From NCBI RefSeq assembly GCF_002498315.1, contig NZ_DAGX01000003.1, positions 141,092 to 205,091 on the forward strand: 64,000 nucleotides of DNA, given 5' to 3'. A program made the translations under genes and the position numbers. Positions 7,969 to 17,092 of this stretch are shown here, in pieces. Under the pieces are notes generated by a model. The model saw only the letters and a program-made list of their open reading frames with translations. It was not told the DNA's origin and did no database searches. The first letter of the stretch is position 1, and each line of letters opens with the position of its first letter. The DNA comes from Methanofollis sp. UBA420 (GTDB lineage Archaea; Halobacteriota; Methanomicrobia; Methanomicrobiales; Methanofollaceae).

Positions 7969-8847
7969 TCAGACCTTCTCCCTCCCGTCCCTCTCCCCCG
8001 GTTCGATATGGACGATCACCTCCTTCATGCCGGGGACGCCCCCCGTGATCGCGGCCTCGACCTCCTTTGCGATCCCGTGCGCCTCCTCGACGGTCATGGC
8101 GGGATCGACGGTGATATGGATGTCGGCCATCATTTCGCCGGGGGCGCCCCGGCACCTGAACTCGTGCGAACCGAGGACGCCCGGGATCCCGGCGACGATC
8201 TCCCTGACATTCTCCTCGCACTGCACGGTGGCGGCGTCGGTGAGGACCATCCCGGCCTCCCGTACGATGGAGAGGCCCATCCTGCCGATGAGCGCCCCGA
8301 TGGCAAGGGCGATGAGGGGGTCGGCCAGGGGATAACCGAGGTACACGACGACGAAACCCCCGAGGACAGAGAGGGAGACGAAGACGTCGCTCTTCGTGTG
8401 TTCGGAATCGGCGATGAGAAAACTGCTCCCGAGTTCCTCGCCCACCCGCCTCTCGTACAGGGCGACGAAGATGTTGATGGCGGTCGTGGCGACCATCACG
8501 CCGACGGTCAGGGCGGTGATGTGGGGGACGGCGCCGGTGGTGAGGCGGACGACCCCCTCGCTGATCACCCAGTAGGCGGTCAGGAGGAGCATCCCGCCGA
8601 CGAGAAGTGTCCCAAAAGTCTCGACCTTCGCGTGGCCGTACGGGTGGTCCCTGTCAGGGGGGCGGGCGGCGATGCCGGTGGCGGCAAGGCCGATGATGTT
8701 CGAGGCCGAGTCGAAGGAAGAGTGGAGGGCGTCGGCGACCATGGACATCGAACCGGCCATGAAGCCGAAGACCGCCTTTGCGACGGCTACGATGACGTTG
8801 AGGATGAGGATGAGCCAGAGTGTCCGCCTGACCCGGTCGTACTCCAT
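7969..8847 (-). CDS. cation diffusion facilitator (CDF) metal efflux transporter
   Basis: A 292-residue protein with about six transmembrane helices and a C-terminal cytoplasmic ferredoxin-like domain. CDF signatures are present: SMSMVADALHSSFDSASNI in helix 2 and HPYGHAKVETFG after helix 3. In helix 5, ADSEHTKSDVFVS carries the H and D metal ligands. It should export Zn, Mn, Fe or Co in exchange for protons. The start is set at MEYDRVRR (8847) because the longer frame reads through the radC gene. It lies 11 bases after radC on the same strand, so the two may be cotranscribed. Confidence 0.92.
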   Translation of the reverse strand: MEYDRVRRTLWLILILNVIVAVAKAVFGFMAGSMSMVADALHSSFDSASNIIGLAATGIAARPPDRDHPYGHAKVETFGTLLVGGMLLLTAYWVISEGVVRLTTGAVPHITALTVGVMVATTAINIFVALYERRVGEELGSSFLIADSEHTKSDVFVSLSVLGGFVVVYLGYPLADPLIALAIGALIGRMGLSIVREAGMVLTDAATVQCEENVREIVAGIPGVLGSHEFRCRGAPGEMMADIHITVDPAMTVEEAHGIAKEVEAAITGGVPGMKEVIVHIEPGERDGREKV

Positions 8848-8858
8848 CGCCTCCCCCC

Positions 8859-9515
8859 TCAGAGGAGCCCTGCCTCCCGCATGGAGAGGTGGCCCTTCTT
8901 TGTGATGATGAGGTGGTCGAGCACCCTGATGCCGAGAATGTCCGCCGCGGCCGTGAGTTGTTTCGTCATGGCGATGTCCTCCCTGCTCGGCTGGAGACTC
9001 CCCGAGGGGTGGTTGTGCACGAAGACCACCGAGGTCGCCCTGTCGGTGATCACGTCGGCGAAGACCTCCCGCGGGTGGACGGGGCTGTAATTGATGAGCC
9101 CTTTCGTGACCTCCCTGTTGCCGACGACCTCGCCGGCGCCGTTCAAGGAGATACAGATAAAGTACTCCTGCTGCCTGTCGGCGAGGTACTTCACGAGGGG
9201 GAGGACGTCGGCCGGGCAGGTGACCCGCGTCTCCGCCGGGAGGAAGCGGCGCCGGGCAAGTTCGAAGGCGGCGGTGATCTGGCAGGCCCTGGCCTCCCCG
9301 ACGCCCGGCACCCTGACAAGGGCGTCGTACGGCGGGACGCACGAGTCCGCGATCACCCCTTCGATCTCGCGGGCGACCTCCAGCACGTCGCGCCCGGCCA
9401 CGCCGCTCCCGATGATCGCGGCGATGAGTTCGCGGTCGGTGAGGGCCGTCGCACCCTTCGCCGCGATCTTCTCCCGTGGCCGCTCGCGGGCGGGCACCTC
9501 CCGCATCTGTTTCAT
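8859..9515 (-). CDS. radC: RadC family JAB/MPN protein
   Basis: A protein of about 218 residues with an N-terminal UPF0758 helix-hairpin-helix part (VPGVGEARACQIT) and a C-terminal MPN+/JAMM metal site HNHPSGSLQPSREDI (HxH, S, D). RadC was named for DNA repair but its biochemical role is unsettled. Starts at 9515 or 9506 are favoured because a TATA box (TTTATATA on the minus strand, about 9540-9547) lies inside the longer frame and would place transcription start near 9518. The family is mainly bacterial, so its presence here suggests old transfer. Confidence 0.88.
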   Translation of the reverse strand: MKQMREVPARERPREKIAAKGATALTDRELIAAIIGSGVAGRDVLEVAREIEGVIADSCVPPYDALVRVPGVGEARACQITAAFELARRRFLPAETRVTCPADVLPLVKYLADRQQEYFICISLNGAGEVVGNREVTKGLINYSPVHPREVFADVITDRATSVVFVHNHPSGSLQPSREDIAMTKQLTAAADILGIRVLDHLIITKKGHLSMREAGLL

Positions 9516-9537
9516 CAGGGGGTGATCTGCCCTCGCA

Positions 9538-9548
9538 GTATATAAATC
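9538..9548 (-). promoter_or_regulatory. TATA box of radC
   Basis: GATTTATATACTG on the minus strand lies about 25 bases before the two candidate ATG codons of radC, which supports the shortened start. Confidence 0.55.
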
Positions 9549-9676
9549 TTCGAATACTCTCCTCTTCTGGATCGGTGTCATATGGGTGCTTGAATGGACA
9601 GATGTGCTCCTTTATGCCTGGTACGGTGGAGAAGGACGGGAATATTTTTTTATGGATGCCTGCAGAAGAGATGGTC

Positions 9677-10177
9677 ATGGCAACACTGGAGAATATCAAG
9701 GCAGCATTTGCCGGCGAGTCGCAGGCGAACCGCAAGTACCTCGCCTTCTCGGAGAAGGCGGACAAGGAAGGCTTCAAGAACGTGGCACGCCTGTACCGCG
9801 CCGCATCGCAGGCCGAGGCGATCCACGCAAAGCGCGAACTCTCCGTGATGGGCGGGATCAAAAAGACGGCCGAGAACCTCCAGGGGAGCATCGAGGGCGA
9901 GACCGACGAGTTCACCGAGATGTACCCGGCCTTCGTCGAAGAGGCGAAGACAGAGGGCAAGCCCGAGGCCGTCGCTATCTTCACCCACGCGATGAAGGCC
10001 GAGCAGGTCCATGCCGGTCTCTATACGAAGGCCCTTGAGGCCGTCCTCGCCGGGAAGGACTTCGAGGGCGCCGAGGTCTTCCTCTGCCCCTGGTGCGGGA
10101 ACATCGAGATCGGGAAGGCGCCGGAGACGTGCCCGATCTGCGGTGAGGCCGGGAAGAACTTCATCAAGGTTGAATAA
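9677..10177 (+). CDS. rubrerythrin
   Basis: A 166-residue non-haem iron peroxidase with a four-helix ferritin-like diiron domain (AGESQANRKYLAFSEKA, AEAIHAKRELS, FVEEAKTEGK and FTHAMKAEQVHAGLY supply Glu and His ligands). A C-terminal rubredoxin-like FeS4 domain follows, with CPWCG and CPICG. It reduces H2O2 using electrons from rubredoxin-type donors and protects anaerobes from oxygen. The ATG at 9677 is used; an in-frame ATG lies two codons earlier. It is divergent from radC and is followed by a T-tract and an inverted repeat. Confidence 0.95.
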   Translation: MATLENIKAAFAGESQANRKYLAFSEKADKEGFKNVARLYRAASQAEAIHAKRELSVMGGIKKTAENLQGSIEGETDEFTEMYPAFVEEAKTEGKPEAVAIFTHAMKAEQVHAGLYTKALEAVLAGKDFEGAEVFLCPWCGNIEIGKAPETCPICGEAGKNFIKVE

Positions 10178-10185
10178 ACCTCTCC

Positions 10186-10233
10186 TTTTTTTCTGGAAAA
10201 CCGCCCATGAAACATTCTTTCCCGGCGGTTTTT
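10186..10233 (+). terminator. terminator after rubrerythrin
   Basis: A run of seven T at 10186-10192 directly after the stop is followed by an inverted repeat AAAACCGCC (10197-10205) and GGCGGTTTT (10224-10232), ending in T. Both T-tract and hairpin would favour termination. Confidence 0.6.
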
Positions 10234-10681
10234 GAAAAACGTCGGGAATAGTGGATCGGATACATCATACAGAGATTGTAAAGCGGAGACTGCGGCCCCC
10301 TGTCTTTTGCACCGTTGCACCTGTTTTCTCTCCTTCGCGCCGGTATTGCACCGGGGAGATCCGTCGTCGACAGCCGCCGATCCGGCAACAGAGCCGTGCA
10401 CGCCGGGTGCACGCCGACGTTTACACCAGCCCGCGTATCGCAGCACCATACACCACCCCCGCAGGCGTGCCGTATGTTCTCCGGATCGTGTGTAAATTAC
10501 CCCGGGTATCTGTACACACTTCTCATACTGTACTCTGTACGCACATACCTCTCAGGAACGGTCCCCTTCTGCCGCCGCCTCGTTTCCACCACCCTGGTGC
10601 AAACCCGGCGCGAAGGTGGAAAGGTCGGGGTCGATCCCCGACCTGCACAACCCTTTTATCCCGGCCTTCCAACTCCCCCCT
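10234..10681. other. gene-free stretch before the Grx-TrxR gene
   Basis: About 450 bases without a convincing frame, tRNA or repeat. Codon patterns in all frames look random. A TATA-like CCTTTTATCC about 27 bases before the ATG at 10682 probably serves the next gene. Nothing else can be supported. Confidence 0.5.
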
Positions 10682-11833
10682 ATGCCGGAGGTGAAAGTCT
10701 ACTCCACGAAGCAGTGCCCGTACTGCCGGATGGTCAAGGCCTTTCTGGAGAAACACGGGATAGAATACGAAAATATCGACGTCGGCGAAGACGAGGAGGC
10801 GGCCCGCGAACTCTTCCGGGTCTCGAAGCAGCTCGGCGTTCCGGTGACGGTGGTGGGGGAGGACGTGGTCGTCGGTTTCGACGCACCCCGCCTCAACGCC
10901 CTCTTCGGCACTGAGAAGAAGGAAGAACTCTACGACATCGTTATCCTGGGCGCCGGCCCCGCGGGCCTCACCGCCGGGGTGTACACGACGCGGAAACTCC
11001 TCTCCACCCTGATCATCACGGAGAACATCGGTGGGCAGGCGATGGAGAGCTGGGCAGTCGAGAACTATATGGGCTACCGGGTGGTCTCGGGCGAGGACCT
11101 GATGGCGAAGTTCGAGGAGCAGGCGCGGGGCCTGAATGTCAGCCTCGAACTCGACCGGGCTATCGGCGTCAGGAGGGAGGACAGCACCTTCGTCGTCACG
11201 ACGTACGGCGACCGGACCTTCAGGGCGAGGAGCGTCATCGTCGCCACCGGCCGCAGCCCCCGCCGCCTCGGTGTCGAGGGCGAGGAGAGGTTCTGGGGCC
11301 GGGGCGTCTCGGTCTGCTCAACCTGCGACGGCCCCCTCTTCCGGGGCAAGGACGTCGCCGTCGTCGGCGGCGGCAACTCAGCGGTGACCACGACGCTTGA
11401 GATGGCGAAGATCGCGCGGACGGTCCACCTCATCGTCAGGAGCGCCTTGAAGGCCGACGCCGTCTATCTCGACCTCCTGAAGACAAAGGAGAACGTGGCC
11501 GTCCACCGGCCCTATGTCGTCTCCGGCCTTGTCGGCGAGACGGTGCTCACCGGCGTGAAGATCCGGCAGAAGGAGACGGGAGCCGAGGAGGAGATCGCCG
11601 TCGACGGTGTCTTCGCCGAGATCGGTCACGAACCGAATATCGGGGCCGTCCAGGATCTTGTCAGGATCAATACCGGCAGCGAGATCGTCGTCGACGAAAA
11701 CTGCTGCACAAGCGTGCCCGGCATCTTTGCGGCCGGTGACGTCACCTCCGTTCATGGCAAGCAGATCATCATCGCGGCAGGTGAGGGAGCGAAGGCGGCC
11801 CTGGAGGCGCACGCGTACCTGCTCTCCCGGTGA
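10682..11833 (+). CDS. glutaredoxin-thioredoxin reductase fusion
   Basis: A 383-residue protein in two parts. Residues 1-78 are a glutaredoxin/NrdH-like domain with redox motif CPYC (12-15). Residues about 82-383 form a thioredoxin reductase with the FAD motif GAGPAGLTAG, the redox pair C212-S-T-C215-DG and a C-terminal FAD motif AAGDV. Such fusions let the reductase pass electrons directly to its own dithiol domain. The second nucleotide-binding region reads GGGNSAVTTTLEMAK then VHLIVRSALKAD, so the HRRxxxR motif that grips NADP phosphate is absent. F420H2 or NADH is a plausible donor (inference). Confidence 0.93.
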   Translation: MPEVKVYSTKQCPYCRMVKAFLEKHGIEYENIDVGEDEEAARELFRVSKQLGVPVTVVGEDVVVGFDAPRLNALFGTEKKEELYDIVILGAGPAGLTAGVYTTRKLLSTLIITENIGGQAMESWAVENYMGYRVVSGEDLMAKFEEQARGLNVSLELDRAIGVRREDSTFVVTTYGDRTFRARSVIVATGRSPRRLGVEGEERFWGRGVSVCSTCDGPLFRGKDVAVVGGGNSAVTTTLEMAKIARTVHLIVRSALKADAVYLDLLKTKENVAVHRPYVVSGLVGETVLTGVKIRQKETGAEEEIAVDGVFAEIGHEPNIGAVQDLVRINTGSEIVVDENCCTSVPGIFAAGDVTSVHGKQIIIAAGEGAKAALEAHAYLLSR

Positions 11834-11836
11834 CCC

Positions 11837-13828
11837 TCACCCTTCCTTTCTCTCCCTGAAGAGGTGGTCGACGTCGGCGATCCTGTCCTCGGGGCCGATG
11901 ACGACGCAGACGTCGCCGGCGAGGATTGCCGTCTCACCGTCCGGGGCGGCGATCACCCGCGCCCCCCGGCGGACCGCGAGCATGGTGACGCCGTGCTTCC
12001 GCCGCAGGTCGGCCTCCGCGAGGGTCATGCCCGCGATGGCCGCCCCTTCCCCGACCCGCAGGCTCTCCACCTCGGCACCAGGCTGGTAGAACCCGATGTC
12101 GTGGAGGCCGGGCCGTGCGGCCTCCGCCGACCGGAAGAGTACGTAGCCGTCGGCCCGCACCTCCGCGGTGAAACGCTCGATCTCGTCCCTCGGGACAAGG
12201 TAGGCGGTGAGGATGCGGGTGAAGATCTCGATCGAGGTGACATATTCCTCGGGGATCACCTCGTCGGCGCCGAGGCTGGCGAGTTCGTCGATGTCGCCGA
12301 CATACCGGGTGCGGGCGATGATCCGCAGGTGCGGGTTTGCCCGGCGGGCGGCGGCGATGATCCGCCGTGTCGCCGAGGGGTCGGAGATGACGACGACGAG
12401 CACCTTTGCCGTCCTGATGCCGGCATGGCCGAGGACCGCTCTCCGTGTGGCGTCGCCGTAGTGGATCGGTTCTCCTTTCACCCTCTCCAGTCTCACCGTC
12501 TCCGGGTTCGTCTCGATGACCACATACGGGATCTTCGCCGCCTGTGCCGCCCTGGCGACGTTCTTCCCGCCGATCCCGAACCCGACGATGATGATGTGGT
12601 CGTTCATCTCGGGCTCCTTCGCGAACGTCTCCCTGATCGTGCCCCGCCTGATCCGCTCGGGAAGGTCGAGGCGCATCGCCCTGTCGGCGACCTTCGGCGC
12701 CGCGGAGAAGACGAAGGGTGTGGCGATCATCGTGACGACCACCATCGCCAGGAAGGCCTGGTACAGTGCCCCGTCGATGAGCCCTGCGCTGAGGCCGGCA
12801 CTGGAGAGGACAAAAGAGAACTCTCCGATCTGGCTGATCGCGAATCCGGTGAGGACGGCCGTACGGAGGGAGTGGCCGATGGCGAGGGTGACACCGCCGG
12901 CGACGAGGGCTTTGGCGACGATGACGCCCGCGGTGATGATGAGGATGATCACGGGGTTGGCCAGGAAGAAACCGGCGTCGAGGAGCATGCCGACCGAGAC
13001 GAAGAAGAAACTCGTGAAGACCTCTTTGAAGGGGATGACGGCACCGATGGCGTCCTGGGAGTACTCGGACTCCGAGATGATCAGCCCGGCCAGGAAGGCA
13101 CCCAGGGCGAGGGAGAGGCCGGCGCTCTGGGTGAGCCAGGCGGTGAAGAGGCAGATGACCAGGACGGAGAGGAGGAAGATCTCCGGGCTCCGCAGGCGGG
13201 CGACATGGTAGAGGGCGGCCGGGACAAGCCACTTCGCGGAGACGACGACGAACCCGATGATCCCTGCGGAGGTGGCAAGGAAGAGGGGGACAGACGTCCC
13301 TCCCACCCCTTCGGCCCCGGCGAGCATCGGGACGAGGAGCATCATGGGGATGATCGCGAGGTCCTGGAAGATGAGGATCCCGAGGGCGGTCCTCCCGTGC
13401 GGGCTTTCGACCTCGGAGCGCCCCTGCAGCAGGGAGAGGACGATCGCCGTCGAGGAGAGGGAGAGGAGAAAACCGAGGAAGACGGCCTGTGCCGGGGGGA
13501 TGCCGGTGATCCATGCGCCTGCAGCCACCGCCGTGACCGTCAGGAGCACCTGGAGGGTGCCGCCGACAAGCACGGCCCGCCGTATCCGCAGGAGTTCTGT
13601 GAACGAGAACTTCATCCCGATGGTGAAGAGGAGGAGGACCACCCCGATCTCGGCGAGGGCCTCGACGGTTTCGGTCTCCTGCACGAGCCCCAGGGCATGG
13701 GGGCCGGCGACCATCCCCGCGATGAGGAACCCGACGATGCCGGGCACCTTCAGTCGGGAGGTGACGAAGATGATCGCGATGGAGAGGGCGAAGATGACGA
13801 CAATGTCGTCGAGGATGGCGGCGTCCAT
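11837..13828 (-). CDS. Kef-type cation/proton antiporter with TrkA (RCK) domains
   Basis: A 663-residue protein. The first about 380 residues form a Na+/H+-exchanger type membrane domain of some 12-13 helices. A TrkA-N nucleotide-binding domain begins at HIIIVGFGIGGKNVARAA, and a C-terminal TrkA-C domain ends the protein. Members exchange K+ or Na+ for H+ under control of nucleotide or ligand binding to the RCK part. The start MDAAILDDIV (13828) is chosen because a TATA-like ACTATATTAT lies about 50 bases upstream within the longer frame. It is convergent with the Grx-TrxR gene, 3 bases apart. Confidence 0.93.
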   Translation of the reverse strand: MDAAILDDIVVIFALSIAIIFVTSRLKVPGIVGFLIAGMVAGPHALGLVQETETVEALAEIGVVLLLFTIGMKFSFTELLRIRRAVLVGGTLQVLLTVTAVAAGAWITGIPPAQAVFLGFLLSLSSTAIVLSLLQGRSEVESPHGRTALGILIFQDLAIIPMMLLVPMLAGAEGVGGTSVPLFLATSAGIIGFVVVSAKWLVPAALYHVARLRSPEIFLLSVLVICLFTAWLTQSAGLSLALGAFLAGLIISESEYSQDAIGAVIPFKEVFTSFFFVSVGMLLDAGFFLANPVIILIITAGVIVAKALVAGGVTLAIGHSLRTAVLTGFAISQIGEFSFVLSSAGLSAGLIDGALYQAFLAMVVVTMIATPFVFSAAPKVADRAMRLDLPERIRRGTIRETFAKEPEMNDHIIIVGFGIGGKNVARAAQAAKIPYVVIETNPETVRLERVKGEPIHYGDATRRAVLGHAGIRTAKVLVVVISDPSATRRIIAAARRANPHLRIIARTRYVGDIDELASLGADEVIPEEYVTSIEIFTRILTAYLVPRDEIERFTAEVRADGYVLFRSAEAARPGLHDIGFYQPGAEVESLRVGEGAAIAGMTLAEADLRRKHGVTMLAVRRGARVIAAPDGETAILAGDVCVVIGPEDRIADVDHLFRERKEG

Positions 13829-13944
13829 GAGGGTCCCCTGATCCCTCCTGATCGGCGGGTCGTGATAATATAGTGTTGGTCGGGACCTGCCGGGCAATGA
13901 TCTCCGGCGAAAAAAGATGATATTTTACGGTCCGGGCTGCAGTT

Positions 13945-15405
13945 TTATGCCTTTTTCTGCTCCTTCCGGTCCTTCTCCTCATACCCTTCGCGCAACAGGG
14001 TCATGAGGTCCTTCACCGGGAGTTTCGTGTTTTCCGAGATGTGGAACTCGCAGAAGGGACAGCAGGAGACGACAATATCCGCCCCGCTCTTCTCGAAGGC
14101 CTCGCCCCGCATCTTCCCGAGTGCGGCCGCCTCCTCCGGCATGCCGGCGCGGACGCCGCCGCCCGACCCGCAGCACTGGTTCGGCGTCTCGACAAAGCGT
14201 TCGACGACCTTCTTGAGGAGTTCCCGCGGCTGGTCGCGGACGTCCTGCCCCCGCAGGAGATGGCAGGGGTCATGATAGGTCGCGGTGAGGTGGAGCTTCG
14301 CCGGGTCCGCGATCCCGTACTCTGTCAGCACCTCGGTGGCGTCCATCACCCTGAACGGGGTTTTGTAATCGTGCTTCAGGGTCGACCCGCACCCGGCGCA
14401 CATCGTCATCACCGTGTCGATGTCCCGGGTCCTGAATGCCTCGATATTCCGCCTCTTCAGGTGGTCGAGGAAGGTGGTCTGGCCTGTCCTGATCAGGGGC
14501 GACCCGCAGCAGACCTGTTCGTGCGGGATGACAACCCTGATGCCGTTTCTTCTCATCACTTCGAGCATGTCGAGGGCGGTCTCCGGGAGGCGGCCGTTGT
14601 ACATGCAACCCACAAAGAACCCGACTGTCGCCCGCACCTCGCCGTACGGCTCGATCACCTGGGGCACCTGTTCGAGGAGGGTCTCCTTCGTCCTGGTGAC
14701 ACTCCGGCCGGTCTGCCTGACAAGTTCGGCCACCTCGGCGTGCCTCGGCAGGGTCAGGCCCTGCCGGTTTGCGATCTCCCGCAGTTTTTCGATCGCCTTT
14801 CCCGGGATCTTGATCTCCTTCGGGCAGACCTTCCAGCACTTCTGGCAACTTGTGCAGCAGAAGAGCCCCTTTTCGACGGCCTCAGGGATGCGGTCGCCGG
14901 CGTCTCTCGGGTCGAGAGCAAGGCGGAGTTCCTGCCGCATCGCCGTCGGCCCGGCAAAGTCAGTCACCTTCAGCGCCGGACAGACCGAGACACAGGACAT
15001 GCACTCGATGCACTCCCGCAGGGGCTTGATCGCATTGATCTCCTCCTTTGTCGGGAAACCCGCACACCCGCCCGGGACGATGGAAGGGAGGCGGCCGAGG
15101 TACGGCGCGAGGTCCACCTCCAGGTCCTTCACGACCGGGAGGTCGAGGGGTGCGACAACCATCCCGTCGCGTGCCTCGGTAAGGCAGGCAAGGGCAGGTT
15201 CGCCGTCGACGCGGACCGCGCAGCTGCCGCACTGGCCCGACCCGCAGCACCAGCGGTAGGCAAGGGAGGGGTCCTGTGCGTGGACGGCATGGAGGGCGTG
15301 GAGCACCCGCGCCCCCTCATGCACCTCGACGGAGTATTCTTCGAAATGCGGTTCTTTCTCGGACTCAGGGTCGAAACGCGCGATTGTAAAGGTGATGCTC
15401 TTCAT
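13945..15405 (-). CDS. tfrB: CoM/CoB-fumarate reductase subunit B (TfrB)
   Basis: A 486-residue iron-sulfur subunit. Its N-terminus is a 2Fe-2S domain (CCGSGQCGSC, then a lone C in ALACL). Two 4Fe-4S motifs follow, CIECMSCVSVCP and CTSCQKCWKVCP. The C-terminal half is HdrB-like with two cysteine-rich CCG domains (EQVCCGSP with MCAGCG; NQCCGSGGG with CCPFC). In the thiol:fumarate reductase this part oxidises coenzymes M and B to the heterodisulfide and passes electrons to TfrA, giving succinate for biosynthesis. Its ATG overlaps the tfrA stop by 4 bases (ATGA), so the two are translationally coupled. Confidence 0.95.
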   Translation of the reverse strand: MKSITFTIARFDPESEKEPHFEEYSVEVHEGARVLHALHAVHAQDPSLAYRWCCGSGQCGSCAVRVDGEPALACLTEARDGMVVAPLDLPVVKDLEVDLAPYLGRLPSIVPGGCAGFPTKEEINAIKPLRECIECMSCVSVCPALKVTDFAGPTAMRQELRLALDPRDAGDRIPEAVEKGLFCCTSCQKCWKVCPKEIKIPGKAIEKLREIANRQGLTLPRHAEVAELVRQTGRSVTRTKETLLEQVPQVIEPYGEVRATVGFFVGCMYNGRLPETALDMLEVMRRNGIRVVIPHEQVCCGSPLIRTGQTTFLDHLKRRNIEAFRTRDIDTVMTMCAGCGSTLKHDYKTPFRVMDATEVLTEYGIADPAKLHLTATYHDPCHLLRGQDVRDQPRELLKKVVERFVETPNQCCGSGGGVRAGMPEEAAALGKMRGEAFEKSGADIVVSCCPFCEFHISENTKLPVKDLMTLLREGYEEKDRKEQKKA

Positions 15406-17024
15406 CCCCTCATCTCCTCGATGGAAGCGCCGGCACGGCTGATGTGCGTGTGACCGAAAGGAGAGGTCTGTGCGTCCCAGGTCTGGGCGACGTCGGTCCT
15501 CCAGTGAGCGCCGCGGCTCTCCGGGCGCAGGAGGGCCGACCCGCAGATGAGCATCGAGGTCGTGCAGAGGTTCTGCACCCCGCAGCACTCGATGAGGTTC
15601 CGCGGTGTCGCCGCCCTGAGAGGCAACGCGGCGAGTTCTTCGACGATTCCAAGGGTCCGCTTCAGCCCGGCACTGTCCCGCCTGATCCCGGCGCCGTTCC
15701 ACATCGCCTGCTGGAGGCGCCCCTTCACGCCGTCAGGGGACTCCGTGCCCTCGAAGAACGCAGCGATACGCCGCTCCTGCGCCTCGACCTGCGCCGGGTC
15801 GATCCGTGCGGTGTGTTTCGGCGCCTTCCCCGCGGCTTCGCCTGCCCGCTTCCCGAAGACCTGGGTGTCGGCCAGGGCGTTGCCGCCGAGGCGGTTTGCC
15901 CCGTGGACCCCGCCCACCGTTTCGCCGCAGGCGAAGAGGCCGGGGAGGCTTGTCTGCCCCTCCGGCGTGATGCGAAGGCCGCCCATGATGTGGTGGGCGG
16001 TCGGGGCGACCTCCATCGGTTCTTTCCTGATGTCCACGCCGAACCTGAGGAACTGCGCCAGCATCACGGGCAGGCGTTCCTCGATCGTCTCTGCCGGGAG
16101 GTGGGTGACGTCGAGCCAGACGCCGCCGTTCGTCGTCCCCCGTCCCTCCAGCACTTCGGTGGCGATCGCCCGGGCGACGACGTCCCTGGTGGAGAGTTCC
16201 ATCCTCTTCTCGTCGTAATATGCCATGAAGCGCTCGCCCGACGTGTTGATGAGGCGCCCGCCCTCGCCACGCACCGCCTCCGTGACCAGGCGACCGCGGG
16301 CGTCGTACGGGTACACGGCGCCTGTCGGGTGGAACTGGACCATCTCCATGTCGATGAGTTCTGCCCCGGCCCGGTACCCGAGGGCGAAACCGTCCCCCGT
16401 CCCTGTCCCGGAGTTCGTGGAGACGTCATAGGCTCTCGCCCCCCCACCTGCGGCAAGGACGACGGCGTCGGCCCTGATAGGAACGATCTCGCCTTTTTTG
16501 TCGAGGACGAGGGCTCCGCAGACCCTCTCCCCGTCCTTCAGGAGATCTATGGCGGCGGTCTCCTCGATCCGCTCGACCCCGCTCCCGCGGAGACGCTCCA
16601 TCAGCGTCGCCATTATCTCGTGCCCTGTCCTGTCGCCTGCATAGCAGGTCCGCGGGATACTCTGCCCGCCGAAAGATCGCTGGGCCACCTCGCCGTCCGC
16701 GGAGGCGTCGAAGACGGCGCCCCAGGAGACGAGGTCGGCAAGGCGCGCGGGGGCGTCGGCGGCAAGAGCCTCGACCAGGGCCGGGTCGTTGAGGTACGCC
16801 CCTCCCCTGAGGGTGTCCTCCGCATGCACGGTACAGGCATCACCTTCCCGCAAAACGGCGTTGTACCCGCCCTCCGCCATCGTCGTGCACCCCCCCTTTC
16901 CGGTGATGCTCTTCGAGAGGAGGACCGTCTCGCCATACCGGTCGGCTTCGATCGCCGCCCTCACTCCGGCGCCGCCACTCCCGATGACAAGGGTATGGCA
17001 GTCGATACTATCCAGCGCGCGCAT
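15402..17024 (-). CDS. tfrA: CoM/CoB-fumarate reductase flavoprotein subunit A (TfrA)
   Basis: A 540-residue FAD subunit of the methanogen thiol:fumarate reductase, which reduces fumarate to succinate in the incomplete reductive TCA pathway. It has the FAD dinucleotide fold VIGSGGAGVRAAIEADR. The active-site blocks of the fumarate reductase/succinate dehydrogenase family are also present: HPTGAV, RGEGGRLIN, TAHHIMGG, and the C-terminal ANRLGGNALAD. The promoter region (17025-17092) is shared with the divergent aspartate kinase gene, where ATAATAGGATG-type AT-rich sequence lies on the minus side. Confidence 0.95.
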   Translation of the reverse strand: MRALDSIDCHTLVIGSGGAGVRAAIEADRYGETVLLSKSITGKGGCTTMAEGGYNAVLREGDACTVHAEDTLRGGAYLNDPALVEALAADAPARLADLVSWGAVFDASADGEVAQRSFGGQSIPRTCYAGDRTGHEIMATLMERLRGSGVERIEETAAIDLLKDGERVCGALVLDKKGEIVPIRADAVVLAAGGGARAYDVSTNSGTGTGDGFALGYRAGAELIDMEMVQFHPTGAVYPYDARGRLVTEAVRGEGGRLINTSGERFMAYYDEKRMELSTRDVVARAIATEVLEGRGTTNGGVWLDVTHLPAETIEERLPVMLAQFLRFGVDIRKEPMEVAPTAHHIMGGLRITPEGQTSLPGLFACGETVGGVHGANRLGGNALADTQVFGKRAGEAAGKAPKHTARIDPAQVEAQERRIAAFFEGTESPDGVKGRLQQAMWNGAGIRRDSAGLKRTLGIVEELAALPLRAATPRNLIECCGVQNLCTTSMLICGSALLRPESRGAHWRTDVAQTWDAQTSPFGHTHISRAGASIEEMRG

Positions 17025-17092
17025 CCTATTATACCGTGGGAAGTGTCAGTACATAAATACCATTGTGTGGGACCAGTGAGAGTGAGCCATAA

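Noticed and set aside
8008..9090. Plus-strand frame over CDF and radC
   Set aside because: It is an antisense shadow with DDG-rich low-complexity product; CDF and RadC motifs lie on the other strand.
10234..10681. Possible structured RNA before the Grx-TrxR gene
   Set aside because: No RNase P or SRP consensus and no extended stem was found; left as gene-free.
11864..13873. Very long open frame opposite the Kef-type antiporter gene
   Set aside because: Its Asp/Arg/Glu/Gly-rich product is typical of the antisense of a GC-rich gene, whereas the opposite strand encodes a full antiporter with TrkA domains.
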